Source: CAVZCK01 sp963798805
GTDB lineage: Bacteria; Pseudomonadota; Alphaproteobacteria; Rhizobiales; Rhodomicrobiaceae
Direction: 5' to 3'
Length of the DNA: 64,000 bases
Assembly: GCA_963798805.1 (NCBI GenBank)
Contig: CAWCVC010000010.1
Span: 1-64,000, forward strand
The number at the start of each line of letters is the position of its first letter. Within the stretch, counting starts at the first letter, position 1. Below, piece by piece: positions 48,726 through 58,430 of the stretch. The notes below the pieces were generated by a model. The model did not search any database and was not told where the DNA came from. It saw only the letters and a list, made by a program, of their open reading frames with translations. The position numbers were made by a program, and so were the translations under genes.

Positions 48726-51700
48726 TTACCCGCCGCGGCGCCTGCCGCGCATTGGCTCGTGCGGGTGGTAATCCGGCGCGGCATCGAGATTCGCCACTTG
48801 CGCGGGCTGCACACCCGGCCACGGCGTATGCGGCGCTTGCGGCTGCGGGATCGGGGGAAGCCCGCGGGACGGCTGAGCGTCGGGCAGCGGCGACGGATCG
48901 GCCTGGGACAGCCGGGCGGCGCGCAGCGATTGCGCTTCGCGCTCGCCTCCCGCAGCCGCCCCCTGCCGCTGACCGGCCGGCTTGGGCCGAGGTTTCTTGG
49001 CAGGCTTGACGGCGCTCAGCAATTTGCTCCCGAAAGCCGCGGCTTTCGAGGACAGCGACACGCCGTTGACGCTCTTCTTGATCGACGAGAGCACACCCTT
49101 GCGCTTCTTGTGCAGGCCGGCCGCCTTGGCCGCCGGATGCTGCGAAACCGGCACGGGAAGCTGATAGGCAATATCGGCCGCCGGCGGCAGCGCCGCATGA
49201 TGATCGGCAGCGAGCTTCGGCAGCTCGCGCTCCGGTGCGCTGCTCGCAGGCAGCACCGGCGGCGGATCGGCTTTTTTCTTCTTCTCGCGCTTTTCCTCGC
49301 GCTTGTTCGACTTGGCCAGCGCATTGAGCAGGCTCATCACGTCCCGCTCGCTCATCGGCTCGCCGAAGAAGAAGCCTTGCGCATAATCGCAGCCCAGCGC
49401 GCGCACATAGGCCACGTCCTCCTCGCGCTCGATGCCGACGGCGACGACGTCCTTGCCGAGCTCGCGGGCCATGGCGAAGGCGGCGCGCAGCACCACGGCG
49501 CCGGATTTGTTGTCGCTGCTGTTGCTGATCAGCGAACGGTCGATCTTGATCGTATCGACCGAGAGGCGATGCAGATAGGAGAGCGAGGAATAGCCGGCGC
49601 CGAACTCGTCGAGCGCCAAGCCGGCGCCAAGCCCCTTCAGCCAGTCGAGGATTTCGATGGCCTGTTCGGGGTTCTCCATCACCAGCGATTCGGTGACTTC
49701 CAGCCGCAGACAGCCCTTGGGCACACTTTCCCGGCCGATGATCAGCCGCAGATCCTGCACCAGCTCCTGCTTGAACAGATGACGGCTGGAGACATTGATG
49801 CTGACGAAAAGCGGGTCGTCGCTGCGCGGCAGAGTGCGATGCCAGCGCGACACCTGGCGCACCGCGCGTTCCATCACATAGGTGCTGATTTCGGAGATCT
49901 GGCCTGTTTCCTCCGCGATCGGCAGGAATTCCGCCGTCGAGAGCGCGCCGAGCTTGTGATGCTGCCAGCGGACCTGCGCGGCAAAGCCGGCAAGCTGCTC
50001 GTCGCCGAGACGCATGATTGGCTGATAGAGCACGCGGATCTGGCGCTTCTCGATCGCCTGCTTCAGATCGCCTTCGATGATCTCGCGCTCCGAGCGTTCG
50101 CCGCGCATCTCCGGCTTGTACAGCTCGATGCGATCGGCGCCGGACCGCTTGGCGCGGTACATCGCCGTCTCCGCCTCGCGCAGCAGATCGGTGGGTGTCG
50201 CCTGCTGGCCATCATAGACGGCGATGCCGATGCTGCCGGTCAAGACCACATCCCGCCCGGCTATCTTCATCGGCGCGCGGAGCGACCGGCGCACGCGCTC
50301 GGCCAGCATGGCGATATGACGCGGCTCGGTCTCAGCCGAAAGCAAGATGCCGAATTGCTCGCTGCCGATGCGCGCCAGCGTGTCCTGCGGCCCGAGATGC
50401 CGGGACAGGCGGCGCGAAATGGTCAGCAGCATGCTGTCGCTGACGGTAAAGTCCGCCGCCCGGCTCACCGAGTGGAAAGTGTCGATGTCGATATAGATCA
50501 CCGTAGGCTTCGAGCCGTCATCATGAGCGCGGGCGATGCCGCAATGGGTGCGGTCGAGAAACAGCTCACGGTTCGGCAGGCCGGTCAGGCTGTCGTGAAT
50601 GGCGTTGTGCAGAAGCCGCTCATGCGCCCGCTTCTGCGCGGTGACATCACGCATCAGCCCAGCGCAGCGCAGTGTCTTCGTCTGCCGCGAGGTCACGGTC
50701 TGGGCGCGCAATTCGTAATTCACATAACTGCCGTCGGCGCGGCGCAGCCGGAACTCGGTCAGAATCTCGCCGCCCTGCTTGTCGCGAATGCCGGCCAGGA
50801 TCAGCCGCATCCTTTCGCGGTCGGAGGCATGGAGATGCTGAAGCCAGTCCTCGGCGCCGCCGCGCAGGGTGCCCGGCGGGTGGCCGAGCGATGCATCCAC
50901 CTCCGGTCCGACGAACATATCGTCGCGGCGCAGATTCCATTCCCAGACCGAGGCGCCGGAGGCTTCGAGCGCCACGGCGCGCATCTGCAGCTCGCCCGCA
51001 TCCTCGCCGTAGAGATGCTCGCCGCCATGGAAGGCATATTGCGTCACGGTAAAGCTGAGTAGCGCCACGATGAGAACGAGCCCGGCATTGAGGGCCGGCA
51101 CGATGATGTCGCCCGAAAGCTGGCCGAGAATGGTGACAGCCGCGCCGAACAGCCAGACCAGGAACAGCATCCAGGTCGGCAGGAAAGACAAGGCGCGTTC
51201 CTGACCGCGCAAGGCGAGCACCGTCATGAGCAGGGAGCCCATGGCGGCGATCGGCAGATAGGAAATCCGCGCCAGACCAGAGGCCAGTTTCGCATCGATG
51301 AGTGCAAGGCCGATCAGCGAAAGCTGCGCCAGCGTCCAGATGCCGAACACCGCCGTCAGCCCGGAATGCCATCGTCGCAGCTGCAGGAAGATATAGAGGA
51401 AGATCACCACGCTTGCGGCGATAGCGGCCTCCATCGCCGCCCGATAGATCGCATTGTCGGCGGCGCTGAGCTGGAACAGCTTGTGCCAGAAGCCGAAATC
51501 TACGCAGAGATAGCCGACCACGCTCCAGGCAACCAGCGCGGAGGCCGGGAAGATGGTGTTGTGATTGGCGCCGAAAATCGCTGTCAGATAGATGGCCAGA
51601 ACGCCGGTGATGCCGAGCAGAATGCCGTTGAACAGCGTCAGATCGAGGCTCTTCTTGCCGAAGATCGTCGGATTGGCGAGATAAATGCGCGGGAAGCCGG

Positions 51701-52244
51701 CGCCGGCAAGCTCGACGATATAGGTCACGGTCGAGCCCGGCTCGAGCACCAGCTTGTAGATGTCGGCGTAGTCGTTCTCCACCCGCTCCGGTTTGAAGCC
51801 GAGCGAAACCGTCACATTCTCGATGCGCGGCGCATCGAGGTCCGGCCAGATCAGTTTCGAGCCGACCATGTCGTAACGCTGAGCCATCAGCCAGAGCGTC
51901 ACGGTCTGGTCGGTCGGGTTGTTGAGCGCGAAAATCGCCCAGTTCGGATTGGTGCCGGCGGTTTTCGCCGAAACCGACATGCGGCCAGCCACGCCGTCCT
52001 GGCCGGCCGCCGTTTCCACGCTCAGCCGATCGCCGCGGCCTTCGTAAAGCTCGCCGAGCAGCGTAATGTCGATCCGTTCCTGGTCGGGGCCGATGACGAT
52101 GGCTTCGAGCGCATGGGCCGGACGCGCCGCCCCCAGAAAGCAGGCAGCCAAAAGCAGCGCAAAGATAAGAATCGAGACGCTCCGGCGCAATGCGGCAGCC
52201 TTCAGGCCGCACACATGCCCCCCTACCAGACGGATGCTAGACAT
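48726..52244 (-). CDS. Membrane PAS-GGDEF-EAL protein with degenerate signatures (RgsP-like)
   Basis: A 1172-residue protein; start ATG 52244 with GAGGGGA upstream (an ATG at 52310 overlaps the GNAT gene). Order: signal peptide, periplasmic 7TMR-DISM-like domain to ~185, about seven helices to ~390, PAS (~415-530), GGDEF, EAL (~710-955) and a basic Pro/Ala-rich tail from ~975. The GGDEF motif reads GSEQF (near 626) and the EAL motif AAQV in FAAQVRWQHH (near 753); the DDFG motif reads LDEFGAGYSS. Thus cyclase activity is very unlikely and phosphodiesterase activity doubtful. Domain order resembles RgsP of Sinorhizobium, needed for polar growth; orthology is inference. Confidence 0.88.
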   Translation of the reverse strand: MSSIRLVGGHVCGLKAAALRRSVSILIFALLLAACFLGAARPAHALEAIVIGPDQERIDITLLGELYEGRGDRLSVETAAGQDGVAGRMSVSAKTAGTNPNWAIFALNNPTDQTVTLWLMAQRYDMVGSKLIWPDLDAPRIENVTVSLGFKPERVENDYADIYKLVLEPGSTVTYIVELAGAGFPRIYLANPTIFGKKSLDLTLFNGILLGITGVLAIYLTAIFGANHNTIFPASALVAWSVVGYLCVDFGFWHKLFQLSAADNAIYRAAMEAAIAASVVIFLYIFLQLRRWHSGLTAVFGIWTLAQLSLIGLALIDAKLASGLARISYLPIAAMGSLLMTVLALRGQERALSFLPTWMLFLVWLFGAAVTILGQLSGDIIVPALNAGLVLIVALLSFTVTQYAFHGGEHLYGEDAGELQMRAVALEASGASVWEWNLRRDDMFVGPEVDASLGHPPGTLRGGAEDWLQHLHASDRERMRLILAGIRDKQGGEILTEFRLRRADGSYVNYELRAQTVTSRQTKTLRCAGLMRDVTAQKRAHERLLHNAIHDSLTGLPNRELFLDRTHCGIARAHDDGSKPTVIYIDIDTFHSVSRAADFTVSDSMLLTISRRLSRHLGPQDTLARIGSEQFGILLSAETEPRHIAMLAERVRRSLRAPMKIAGRDVVLTGSIGIAVYDGQQATPTDLLREAETAMYRAKRSGADRIELYKPEMRGERSEREIIEGDLKQAIEKRQIRVLYQPIMRLGDEQLAGFAAQVRWQHHKLGALSTAEFLPIAEETGQISEISTYVMERAVRQVSRWHRTLPRSDDPLFVSINVSSRHLFKQELVQDLRLIIGRESVPKGCLRLEVTESLVMENPEQAIEILDWLKGLGAGLALDEFGAGYSSLSYLHRLSVDTIKIDRSLISNSSDNKSGAVVLRAAFAMARELGKDVVAVGIEREEDVAYVRALGCDYAQGFFFGEPMSERDVMSLLNALAKSNKREEKREKKKKADPPPVLPASSAPERELPKLAADHHAALPPAADIAYQLPVPVSQHPAAKAAGLHKKRKGVLSSIKKSVNGVSLSSKAAAFGSKLLSAVKPAKKPRPKPAGQRQGAAAGGEREAQSLRAARLSQADPSPLPDAQPSRGLPPIPQPQAPHTPWPGVQPAQVANLDAAPDYHPHEPMRGRRRGG

Positions 52245-52278
52245 CCTGAACGTCCCCTCGCCCGGCTTCTGGCAGCGC

Positions 52279-52866
52279 TCAAGAGCGCAGATCCTCGTGG
52301 ATCGCTGCATAGAGCAGATGATCCTGCCATTGTCCGTTTATCTTGAGATATTTTCGGGCAAGCCCCTCATGCTGAAAGCCGCATTTCTCGAGCAGCCTGC
52401 GCGAGGCTGCGTTGCTTTCAAGACATGCGGCTTCGATGCGATGAAACCCTAAGCTTTCGAACACGAACGGAACGAGAATGTGCAATGCGGCGGTCATGTA
52501 ACCCTGTTTGGCATAAGGCTCGCCGATCCAATAACCGATCGAGATCGACTGGCTCACCCCCCGCCTGGCATTCGTTAGAGTCGCACCGCCAAGAAGTCTA
52601 TTATCACCGTTTCGGAACAGAAAAAAGGCATAGCCCACGCCATCGCGCATGTCGCGCTGGTAATGACGGAGCCGCCGCCTGAAGGCGGAGCGGGTCAACT
52701 CGTCATAGGACCACTCCGGCTCCCAGGGCCGCAGAAAGTCCTCGCTGACGCCGCGAAGATGGGCCCAATCGGCGTAATCTCCCGTCTGCGGCATCCGTAA
52801 CCAGACGCGATCGCCCCTGATGACGGGGCCGCTTTCGCTCAAAGGGACGGTGCGCAGAAATGCCAT
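52279..52866 (-). CDS. GNAT-family N-acetyltransferase (RimJ-like)
   Basis: A 195-residue acetyltransferase of the ribosomal-protein-alanine type. The acetyl-CoA site is visible in SIGYWIGEPYAKQGYMTAAL, and RIEAACLESNAASRRLLEKC followed by GFQHEGLARKYLKINGQWQD is the classical C-terminal half. The acceptor is likely a protein N-terminus, but this is not provable. Start ATG 52866, 17 bases after the M16 peptidase gene. Confidence 0.93.
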   Translation of the reverse strand: MAFLRTVPLSESGPVIRGDRVWLRMPQTGDYADWAHLRGVSEDFLRPWEPEWSYDELTRSAFRRRLRHYQRDMRDGVGYAFFLFRNGDNRLLGGATLTNARRGVSQSISIGYWIGEPYAKQGYMTAALHILVPFVFESLGFHRIEAACLESNAASRRLLEKCGFQHEGLARKYLKINGQWQDHLLYAAIHEDLRS

Positions 52867-52883
52867 GGGTCTTACCTTCGGGG

Positions 52884-54164
52884 CTAATGCACGGTCTCGC
52901 GGACGGAGCTGTCCGCAACCAACTCCCGCAAGCGTTCCGAGACGCCATCAGGTCCAACGCTGGCGGTCACAGGTTGTTTCGTCAGCGCAAAACCCGCCGC
53001 GAGCGCGCCGACATCAGCGGCGGAGACGTTCTCGATCCTCTCGATCAACTCCGTGGTCGTGAGCTGGCGTCCGAAGATCAGCGTGTCGCGCGCGACCTGC
53101 CCCGCCCGCGCCTCCGAGCTTTCCAGACTCATGAGCAAGGACGCCTTGAGCTGGGCCTTGGCGCGCTGAAGCTCGGGCTCGTTCGGCCCGGTCAGAGCGA
53201 CGGCGCGCAACTCGGTCATGATGACTTGCACCAGCTCCTCCACTTGCGTATTGCCGGTCGCCGCGTGAACGCCGAACAAGCCGCTATCGGAGAACCCCCA
53301 TCCGAAGGCGTGAATATCGTAGCACAATCCGCGCCTTTCGCGCGCTTCCTGAAACAGCCGCGAGGACATGCCGCCGCCGAGCAGCACGGAATAAACGAGC
53401 GAGGTGAAATAAGCCTCGTCCCGGAATGACGGCGCCTCGAAGCCGATAATGATGTGGCTCTGCTCGAAACGCCGCGTCAGGCTGCGGTGGCCGCCGACGA
53501 ATTGCGCCGGCTCGAGCGGGCGGCCTTCACCCTTCGAGATGCCGGCAAACAGCGTCTCGGCGGCGGCGGCGATCTCATCGTGATCGACCGCGCCGGCGGC
53601 ACCGATCACCATGCGCGGCGCGGCATAGGCGGCCTGCCGGTAGGCGGCGAGATCGTCGCGGGTGAGCGCACGCACGCTGTCGGGCGTGCCGAGAATGGAG
53701 CGGCCGAGCGGCTGATCCGGATAGGCGGCTTCCTGGGCCAGCTCGAAAACCAGATCGTCGGGCGAATCCTGGACCGAGGCGATCTCCTGCAGGATCACCT
53801 CCTTCTCGCGTGCCATGTCCTCGCGCTCGAACACCGGGTTCTGTAGGATATCGGCGAGAATATCGAGCGCCAGCGGCACATGCTCGCGCAGCACGCGGGC
53901 GAAATAGTCCGTAGTCTCGAAGCTGGTCATGGCGTTGACGCTGCCGCCGACCGCCTCGATCTCCTCGGCGATTCCTTGCGCGCTGCGTGTCTTCGTGCCC
54001 TTGAAGGCCATATGTTCGAGCAGATGCGCAAGGCCGTGCTCATCCACCAGCTCCGAGCGCGCGCCGGTATTCACCCAGACGCCGAGCGAGGCCGTTTCCA
54101 GATGCGGCATCTGGCAGGTGACGACTCGAAAGCCGCTTGGCAGAGTGGTCATTTCGATGGTCAT
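52884..54164 (-). CDS. M16-family zinc metallopeptidase
   Basis: A 426-residue pitrilysin/MPP-like peptidase, similar to mitochondrial processing peptidase beta. The inverted zinc motif is in HGLAHLLEHMAFKGT (HxxEH) near residue 47 with the third ligand Glu in KEVILQEIAS. The C-terminal domain includes GGGMSSRLFQEARERRGLCY. Start overlaps the thrC stop by 4 bases; this pairing with thrC is common in alphaproteobacteria. No signal peptide is obvious. Confidence 0.95.
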   Translation of the reverse strand: MTIEMTTLPSGFRVVTCQMPHLETASLGVWVNTGARSELVDEHGLAHLLEHMAFKGTKTRSAQGIAEEIEAVGGSVNAMTSFETTDYFARVLREHVPLALDILADILQNPVFEREDMAREKEVILQEIASVQDSPDDLVFELAQEAAYPDQPLGRSILGTPDSVRALTRDDLAAYRQAAYAAPRMVIGAAGAVDHDEIAAAAETLFAGISKGEGRPLEPAQFVGGHRSLTRRFEQSHIIIGFEAPSFRDEAYFTSLVYSVLLGGGMSSRLFQEARERRGLCYDIHAFGWGFSDSGLFGVHAATGNTQVEELVQVIMTELRAVALTGPNEPELQRAKAQLKASLLMSLESSEARAGQVARDTLIFGRQLTTTELIERIENVSAADVGALAAGFALTKQPVTASVGPDGVSERLRELVADSSVRETVH

Positions 54165-55576
54165 GAAACCGGACCTGTCGCGGCGGCGCGGGTACGCTGG
54201 CGTATAAACGCGCGGATGGCGGCCGCGTTCGCATCGAGCGTGTCGACGCTCTCGGTAACTGTCAGCACCCGCTGCAGCCTTTCGGGAATGGCGGGAACGC
54301 GGCCAATAGCACGCTCGACGGCTTCGGGGAACTTGGCCGGATGTGCCGTTGCGAGGACGATCATCGGCGCGCGTGCATCCTCCGGCTCACGGACCGCAGC
54401 CGCGAGGCCGACCGCCGTATGCGGATCGGCGATATAGCCGGTTTGCTTATAGACGCGTCTCATCGTCTCCTGCGTCTCGGTCTCGTCGGCGCGGTGCGCC
54501 GAGAACAGCGCCCTGATCTCTGCAAGCTCCGCGCCGTTCAGCGTAAAGCTCCCGGTCTCGGCAAAGCCGGCCATCAGCAAGCGCACTCTTGCGCTGTCGC
54601 GGCCCCCTGCCTCGAAAATCAGCCGCTCGAAATTGCTCGAGACCTGGATGTCCATGCTCGGGCTCGATGTGGCGACAACGGTCTGCGGCTCGTAGCGTCC
54701 GGTCGCGAGCGTGCGCGCCAGAATGTCGTTTGTGTTGGTGGCGATTACGAGGCGCTTGATGGGCAGCCCCATCCGACGGGCGGCATAACCGGCGAAAATA
54801 TCGCCGAAATTGCCCGTCGGGACGCAGAAGCGCATGGGCCGGTGCGGCGCGCCGAGCGATGCAGCGGCGGTGAAATAATAGACGATCTGGGCGAGGATCC
54901 GCGCCCAGTTGATCGAATTGACGGCCGAAAGCCGGACATCGTCGCGGAAGGCCTCATCGCCAAACAGCGTCTTCACGATGCCCTGGCAATTGTCGAACGT
55001 GCCCCGCACGGCGATCGGATGAACATTGGCGGCGCCGGAGGTGGTCATCTGGCGGCGCTGAGCGGCGCTGATCCGGCCATCGGGGAAGAGGATGAAGAGG
55101 TCGATCGCCTCGCGGCCCTTGAAGGCCTCGACCGCTGCCGCTCCTGTGTCGCCAGAGGTCGCGGCGAGGATCGTCGCGCGCTCGCCGGAGCGGCGCAGCG
55201 AACGGTCCATCAGCAGCCCGAGAAGCTGCATCGCCAGGTCCTTGAAGGCGAGCGTCGGCCCGTGGAACAGCTCGAGCAGCCAGAGATTGTCGCCGAGCTG
55301 AATAAGCGGCACGGTCGCGGCGTGGGCGAAATCCCGATAGGCAGCTTCGATCAGCCCAGCGAATTCCGGCGCGGCAAGCCCCTCACCGACAAAGGGCTGC
55401 ATGATGCTGGCCGCCGTCCGCGCATAGGGCTTTCCGGCGAACCCGGCGATCTCATCCGGGGCGAATTGCGGCCATTGCCTCGGAACGTAGAGACCGCCGT
55501 CGCGGGCGAGCCCAGCCATGAGCACTCCCTCGAAGTCGAGGTCCGGCACCCGGCCGCGCGTGCTGATGTAAATCAA
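54161..55576 (-). CDS. thrC: Threonine synthase
   Basis: Makes threonine from O-phosphohomoserine using PLP. 471 residues, class with N-terminal IYISTRGRVPDLDFEGVLMA. The PLP lysine is in FHGPTLAFKDLAMQLLG near residue 112, the phosphate cup in ILAATSGDTGAAAVEAF, and VPTGNFGDIFAGYAARRMGL lies further on. It starts with TTG at 55576, supported by GAGGAA a few bases upstream. Coupled to the M16 peptidase gene. Confidence 0.97.
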   Translation of the reverse strand: MIYISTRGRVPDLDFEGVLMAGLARDGGLYVPRQWPQFAPDEIAGFAGKPYARTAASIMQPFVGEGLAAPEFAGLIEAAYRDFAHAATVPLIQLGDNLWLLELFHGPTLAFKDLAMQLLGLLMDRSLRRSGERATILAATSGDTGAAAVEAFKGREAIDLFILFPDGRISAAQRRQMTTSGAANVHPIAVRGTFDNCQGIVKTLFGDEAFRDDVRLSAVNSINWARILAQIVYYFTAAASLGAPHRPMRFCVPTGNFGDIFAGYAARRMGLPIKRLVIATNTNDILARTLATGRYEPQTVVATSSPSMDIQVSSNFERLIFEAGGRDSARVRLLMAGFAETGSFTLNGAELAEIRALFSAHRADETETQETMRRVYKQTGYIADPHTAVGLAAAVREPEDARAPMIVLATAHPAKFPEAVERAIGRVPAIPERLQRVLTVTESVDTLDANAAAIRAFIRQRTRAAATGPVS

Positions 55577-55609
55577 GTAAAAATTCCTCAGTCGAATTGG
55601 AGCGGCAGA

Positions 55610-56392
55610 CTATACGCTGCCGTGATGGTCCGCAATCGTTGCATTACCGCCCGCGGCGCCGTCCGGGCGCAGGCGGCTCCTGGCGTAGGTGGCGAAAAAC
55701 GCAAGAAGAACCACGGCGAGACTGAACCAAGTGATGGCATATTCCAGATGCCGATTCGGCAGGCTGAGACGGGTGACGCCGCCGCGTGGCCAGCCTCCCG
55801 GAGCGGCCGACGCCTCGGCCTCGACCATGAAGGGCACGGCCGCTTTCTGCAGCGTCTCCGGCAGCGTCCCGATCATGGCGGGCACGTCGCGCCAGAACCA
55901 GCGATTGGCGGTGGGCTGATTGTCGACGGCGAACAGGCCGCGCTTCTCGGGCGCCCGGGCAAGCCCCGTCAGCTCGACATCGCCTTCGATCTGGCCTTTC
56001 TTGCGCGTCGAGGGCTCCTTGAGCTCGGCGGGAACGAAGCCGCGGTCGATCAGCACGACATCGCCGCTGCGCGTCTGCAGCGGCGTGATGATCCGCCAGC
56101 CCGCCTCACCATCGACGATGCTGTAGAGGTGGTGCTCGTAATTGTGCAGGAAATGCCCGACCAGCAGCACGCGGTAATATTCGACGTCGTGATCCTCACG
56201 CCAAAGTCTCTTCGCCTCGGTCAGCGAGATCGCCTCGCCATGGCTGCGCGAATCGATGCGCTCGATCAGCCCGAGCTTCCATTCGCGCCGGTCGAGTTGC
56301 CATTTGCCGAGGCCGGCAAGGATGGCGACACCGATGAGGGTCATCAAGAATGGAAAGATCAGCGGGCGGAATCGCGTCATGGCGGCCCTCAA
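55610..56392 (-). CDS. SURF1-family cytochrome c oxidase assembly protein
   Basis: A 260-residue inner-membrane protein helping haem A insertion into subunit I. Two membrane helices, at the N-terminus (LIFPFLMTLIGVAILAGLG) and near the C-terminus (YAITWFSLAVVLLAFFATYA), with the periplasmic part between containing YSIVDGEAGWRIITPLQTRS and VVLIDRGFVPAELKEPS. It overlaps the DUF983 gene by 4 bases and closes the oxidase cluster. Confidence 0.95.
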   Translation of the reverse strand: MRAAMTRFRPLIFPFLMTLIGVAILAGLGKWQLDRREWKLGLIERIDSRSHGEAISLTEAKRLWREDHDVEYYRVLLVGHFLHNYEHHLYSIVDGEAGWRIITPLQTRSGDVVLIDRGFVPAELKEPSTRKKGQIEGDVELTGLARAPEKRGLFAVDNQPTANRWFWRDVPAMIGTLPETLQKAAVPFMVEAEASAAPGGWPRGGVTRLSLPNRHLEYAITWFSLAVVLLAFFATYARSRLRPDGAAGGNATIADHHGSV

Positions 56393-56781
56393 GCGTCGTG
56401 GTCGGAGAGGCGGCCCTCTTCGGCGCGGAACTTGTATTGCAGGGCAAGCAGCGTCGCTTTGAACGGGCGCAGGAGAAGAAGCGGCAGGCCGAGGCCGAGC
56501 GGCAGCCAGAGCGCCGCATGAACCCAGAGCGGCGGCTGATATTTCACTTCGACGACCAGCGCCGCGCCGGTCACGATGAAGCCGGCGATGAGGATGATGA
56601 ACACCGCCGGACCGTCACCCGAATTGGCGAAATCATAGTTCAAGCCGCAGTGATCGCAGCGCTCGGCAAGCGTCAGATAGCCGTTGAAGAGTCGGCCCTT
56701 TCCGCAACGCGGGCAGCGGCAGAGCAGCCCCGCATAGAAGGGCGAGACCGGAGGAAAGGCATGGCTGTTGGTGTCATCCAT
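56389..56781 (-). CDS. DUF983-family membrane protein
   Basis: A 130-residue protein with an N-terminal zinc-ribbon-like CRCPRCGKGRLFNGY ... CDHCGLNYDF and two membrane helices. DUF983 genes regularly follow ctaE in alphaproteobacteria, so a role in oxidase assembly is suspected. Its start is separated from ctaE by a terminator-like hairpin. Confidence 0.93.
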   Translation of the reverse strand: MDDTNSHAFPPVSPFYAGLLCRCPRCGKGRLFNGYLTLAERCDHCGLNYDFANSGDGPAVFIILIAGFIVTGAALVVEVKYQPPLWVHAALWLPLGLGLPLLLLRPFKATLLALQYKFRAEEGRLSDHDA

Positions 56782-56790
56782 CGAAATACC

Positions 56791-56813
56791 GAAGGCGGCA
56801 TGACGCCGCCTTC
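56791..56813 (-). terminator. Stem-loop between ctaE and the DUF983 gene
   Basis: GAAGGCGGC pairs with GCCGCCTTC around a 5-base loop, between the ctaE stop and the DUF983 start. It may attenuate or end the ctaE transcript. Confidence 0.55.
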
Positions 56814-56835
56814 CTAGCTTTGTTTGCGGGGCGGT

Positions 56836-57744
56836 CTATTCCGCCACGATCGGACCCGCACCCCAGACATAGATGCTGACAAACAGGAACAGCCAGACCA
56901 CGTCGACGAAGTGCCAGTACCAAGCCGCGGCCTCGAAGCCGAAATGGTGCTTCTTGGTGAAATGCCCCGCCAGCGCCCTGAACAAGGTCACGGTCAGGAA
57001 GATCGTTCCCACTATGACATGGAAGCCGTGAAAGCCGGTCGCCATAAAGAAGGTCGAGCCATAGATGTGGCCGGCGAACTGGAACTTGGCATGGTAATAT
57101 TCGTAGGCTTGGCAGGTCGTGAACAACATGCCGAGCACGATGGTCAGCGCCAGGCCCCAGATGACGCCACGGCGATTGCCTTCCTGAAGCGCGTAATGCG
57201 CCCAGGTCACGGTCGTGCCCGAGGTGAGCAGAATCAGCGTGTTGACGAGGGGCAGCGCCCAGGGATTGAAGGTGGAGATGAACCGGCCGTCACCGCTCGG
57301 GACGGGCGGCCATTTTCCGCCTGTTATCTCGTCGCGCCCGACAACGCCGATCAAATCCTTCGTTCCGGCGATGTGATGCACGTCGCCGGGGAACAGCGCG
57401 ACATCGAAATAGGCCCAGAACCAAGCGACGAAGAACATCACTTCGGAGGCGATGAACAGGATCATGCCGTAGCGCAGATGCATCTGCACCACCGGCGTAT
57501 GCAGATGCTTGTATTCGGCCTCGCCGATCACGTCGCGCCACCACAGGAACATGGTCGTCAGCACGGCGAGCGCGCCCGCGGCGAACAGCCAGGGTCCCTG
57601 AATTCCGAATACGCCGCCGCCGGAGCTTTTCATCCAGATGATGGCGCCGATCGCCATCAGCAAGGCGGCGGCCGCACCGACAAGCGGCCAGGGGCTCGGA
57701 TCGACGAGATGATAGTCGTGGTGTTTCGCGTGAGTCTCCGCCAT
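56836..57744 (-). CDS. ctaE: Cytochrome c oxidase subunit III
   Basis: A 302-residue, seven-helix subunit that stabilises the core and supplies protons. Start ATG 57744 gives MAETHAKHHDYHLVDPSPWP, with AGGGGA upstream. Landmarks are RYGMILFIASEVMFFVAWFW and TGFHGFHVIVGTIFLTVTLF, and the final WHFVDVVWLFLFVSIYVWG. It lies 44 bases after ctaG in the oxidase operon. Confidence 0.97.
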   Translation of the reverse strand: MAETHAKHHDYHLVDPSPWPLVGAAAALLMAIGAIIWMKSSGGGVFGIQGPWLFAAGALAVLTTMFLWWRDVIGEAEYKHLHTPVVQMHLRYGMILFIASEVMFFVAWFWAYFDVALFPGDVHHIAGTKDLIGVVGRDEITGGKWPPVPSGDGRFISTFNPWALPLVNTLILLTSGTTVTWAHYALQEGNRRGVIWGLALTIVLGMLFTTCQAYEYYHAKFQFAGHIYGSTFFMATGFHGFHVIVGTIFLTVTLFRALAGHFTKKHHFGFEAAAWYWHFVDVVWLFLFVSIYVWGAGPIVAE

Positions 57745-57788
57745 GGATTGGGTCCCCTGGTCCTTCAGGCCGATCATTCTTCGTTCTT

Positions 57789-58418
57789 TTATCCGGGTGA
57801 TCCGGCAGTTTCAAATGGCTTCGATGCCGCGCCGGTCGTTGCGCGCGCCTTCGCCGCACCATCTGGCTTATTCGCTTTGAAATAGGTGTATGAAAGGACG
57901 ATTTCCTGGATACGCTTTGCGTTCGGGTCGTCCATGATCGCCGGATCGACGAAGAAGGAGACCGGCAGCTTCGCCGTCTGTCCGGGTTGCAGCGTCTGAT
58001 CCGTGATGCAGAAGCACTGGATCTTGGCGAAATAGGGCGCGGCGTCGTCCGGAGTCACGCTGAAACTCGCGCTCCCCGTCAAGGCCTTATTGGTCAGGTT
58101 CTTGGCCTCGAAGAAGACGAGTTTGTTCTCGCCGATGTTGACGTGCACCTGGCGCTGAACGGGCTGGAAGGACCAGCCGAGATCGGAGGAAACGTTTGCA
58201 TCGAAACGGACGGTGATCATGCGATCGAGGACGCGCGCCGATGGCGCCTCGGCCTCCCGGACTGTGCCGTTGTAGCCCGTCACCCGGCAGAACATGGCAT
58301 AGAGGGGGACCGCCGCGAAAGTGAGCCCGATCACGCCGGCCATCACCGCGAGGAGCACGAAGGCAATGCGCCGGTTCGCCTTGTGCGAGGCGTGCGGTGT
58401 ATGCGGGTGCCTGTGCAT
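57789..58418 (-). CDS. ctaG: Copper chaperone CtaG/Cox11 for cytochrome c oxidase
   Basis: A 209-residue single-helix membrane protein that delivers copper to the CuB site of subunit I. The membrane segment is RRIAFVLLAVMAGVIGLTFA, followed by VPLYAMFCRVTGYNGT; the copper-binding CFC motif lies in AKIQCFCITDQTLQPGQTA. Start ATG 58418 preferred over TTG 58427. It is 12 bases after coxF. Confidence 0.96.
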   Translation of the reverse strand: MHRHPHTPHASHKANRRIAFVLLAVMAGVIGLTFAAVPLYAMFCRVTGYNGTVREAEAPSARVLDRMITVRFDANVSSDLGWSFQPVQRQVHVNIGENKLVFFEAKNLTNKALTGSASFSVTPDDAAPYFAKIQCFCITDQTLQPGQTAKLPVSFFVDPAIMDDPNAKRIQEIVLSYTYFKANKPDGAAKARATTGAASKPFETAGSPG

Positions 58419-58430
58419 CGCGGTCAAGAT

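Noticed and set aside
48759..51062. A 767-codon open frame antisense to the PAS-GGDEF-EAL gene
   Set aside because: Same reason: composition is that of a shadow frame, and the sense protein has clear domains.
54341..56521. A 726-codon open frame opposite thrC and SURF1
   Set aside because: Shadow of two well-recognised genes.
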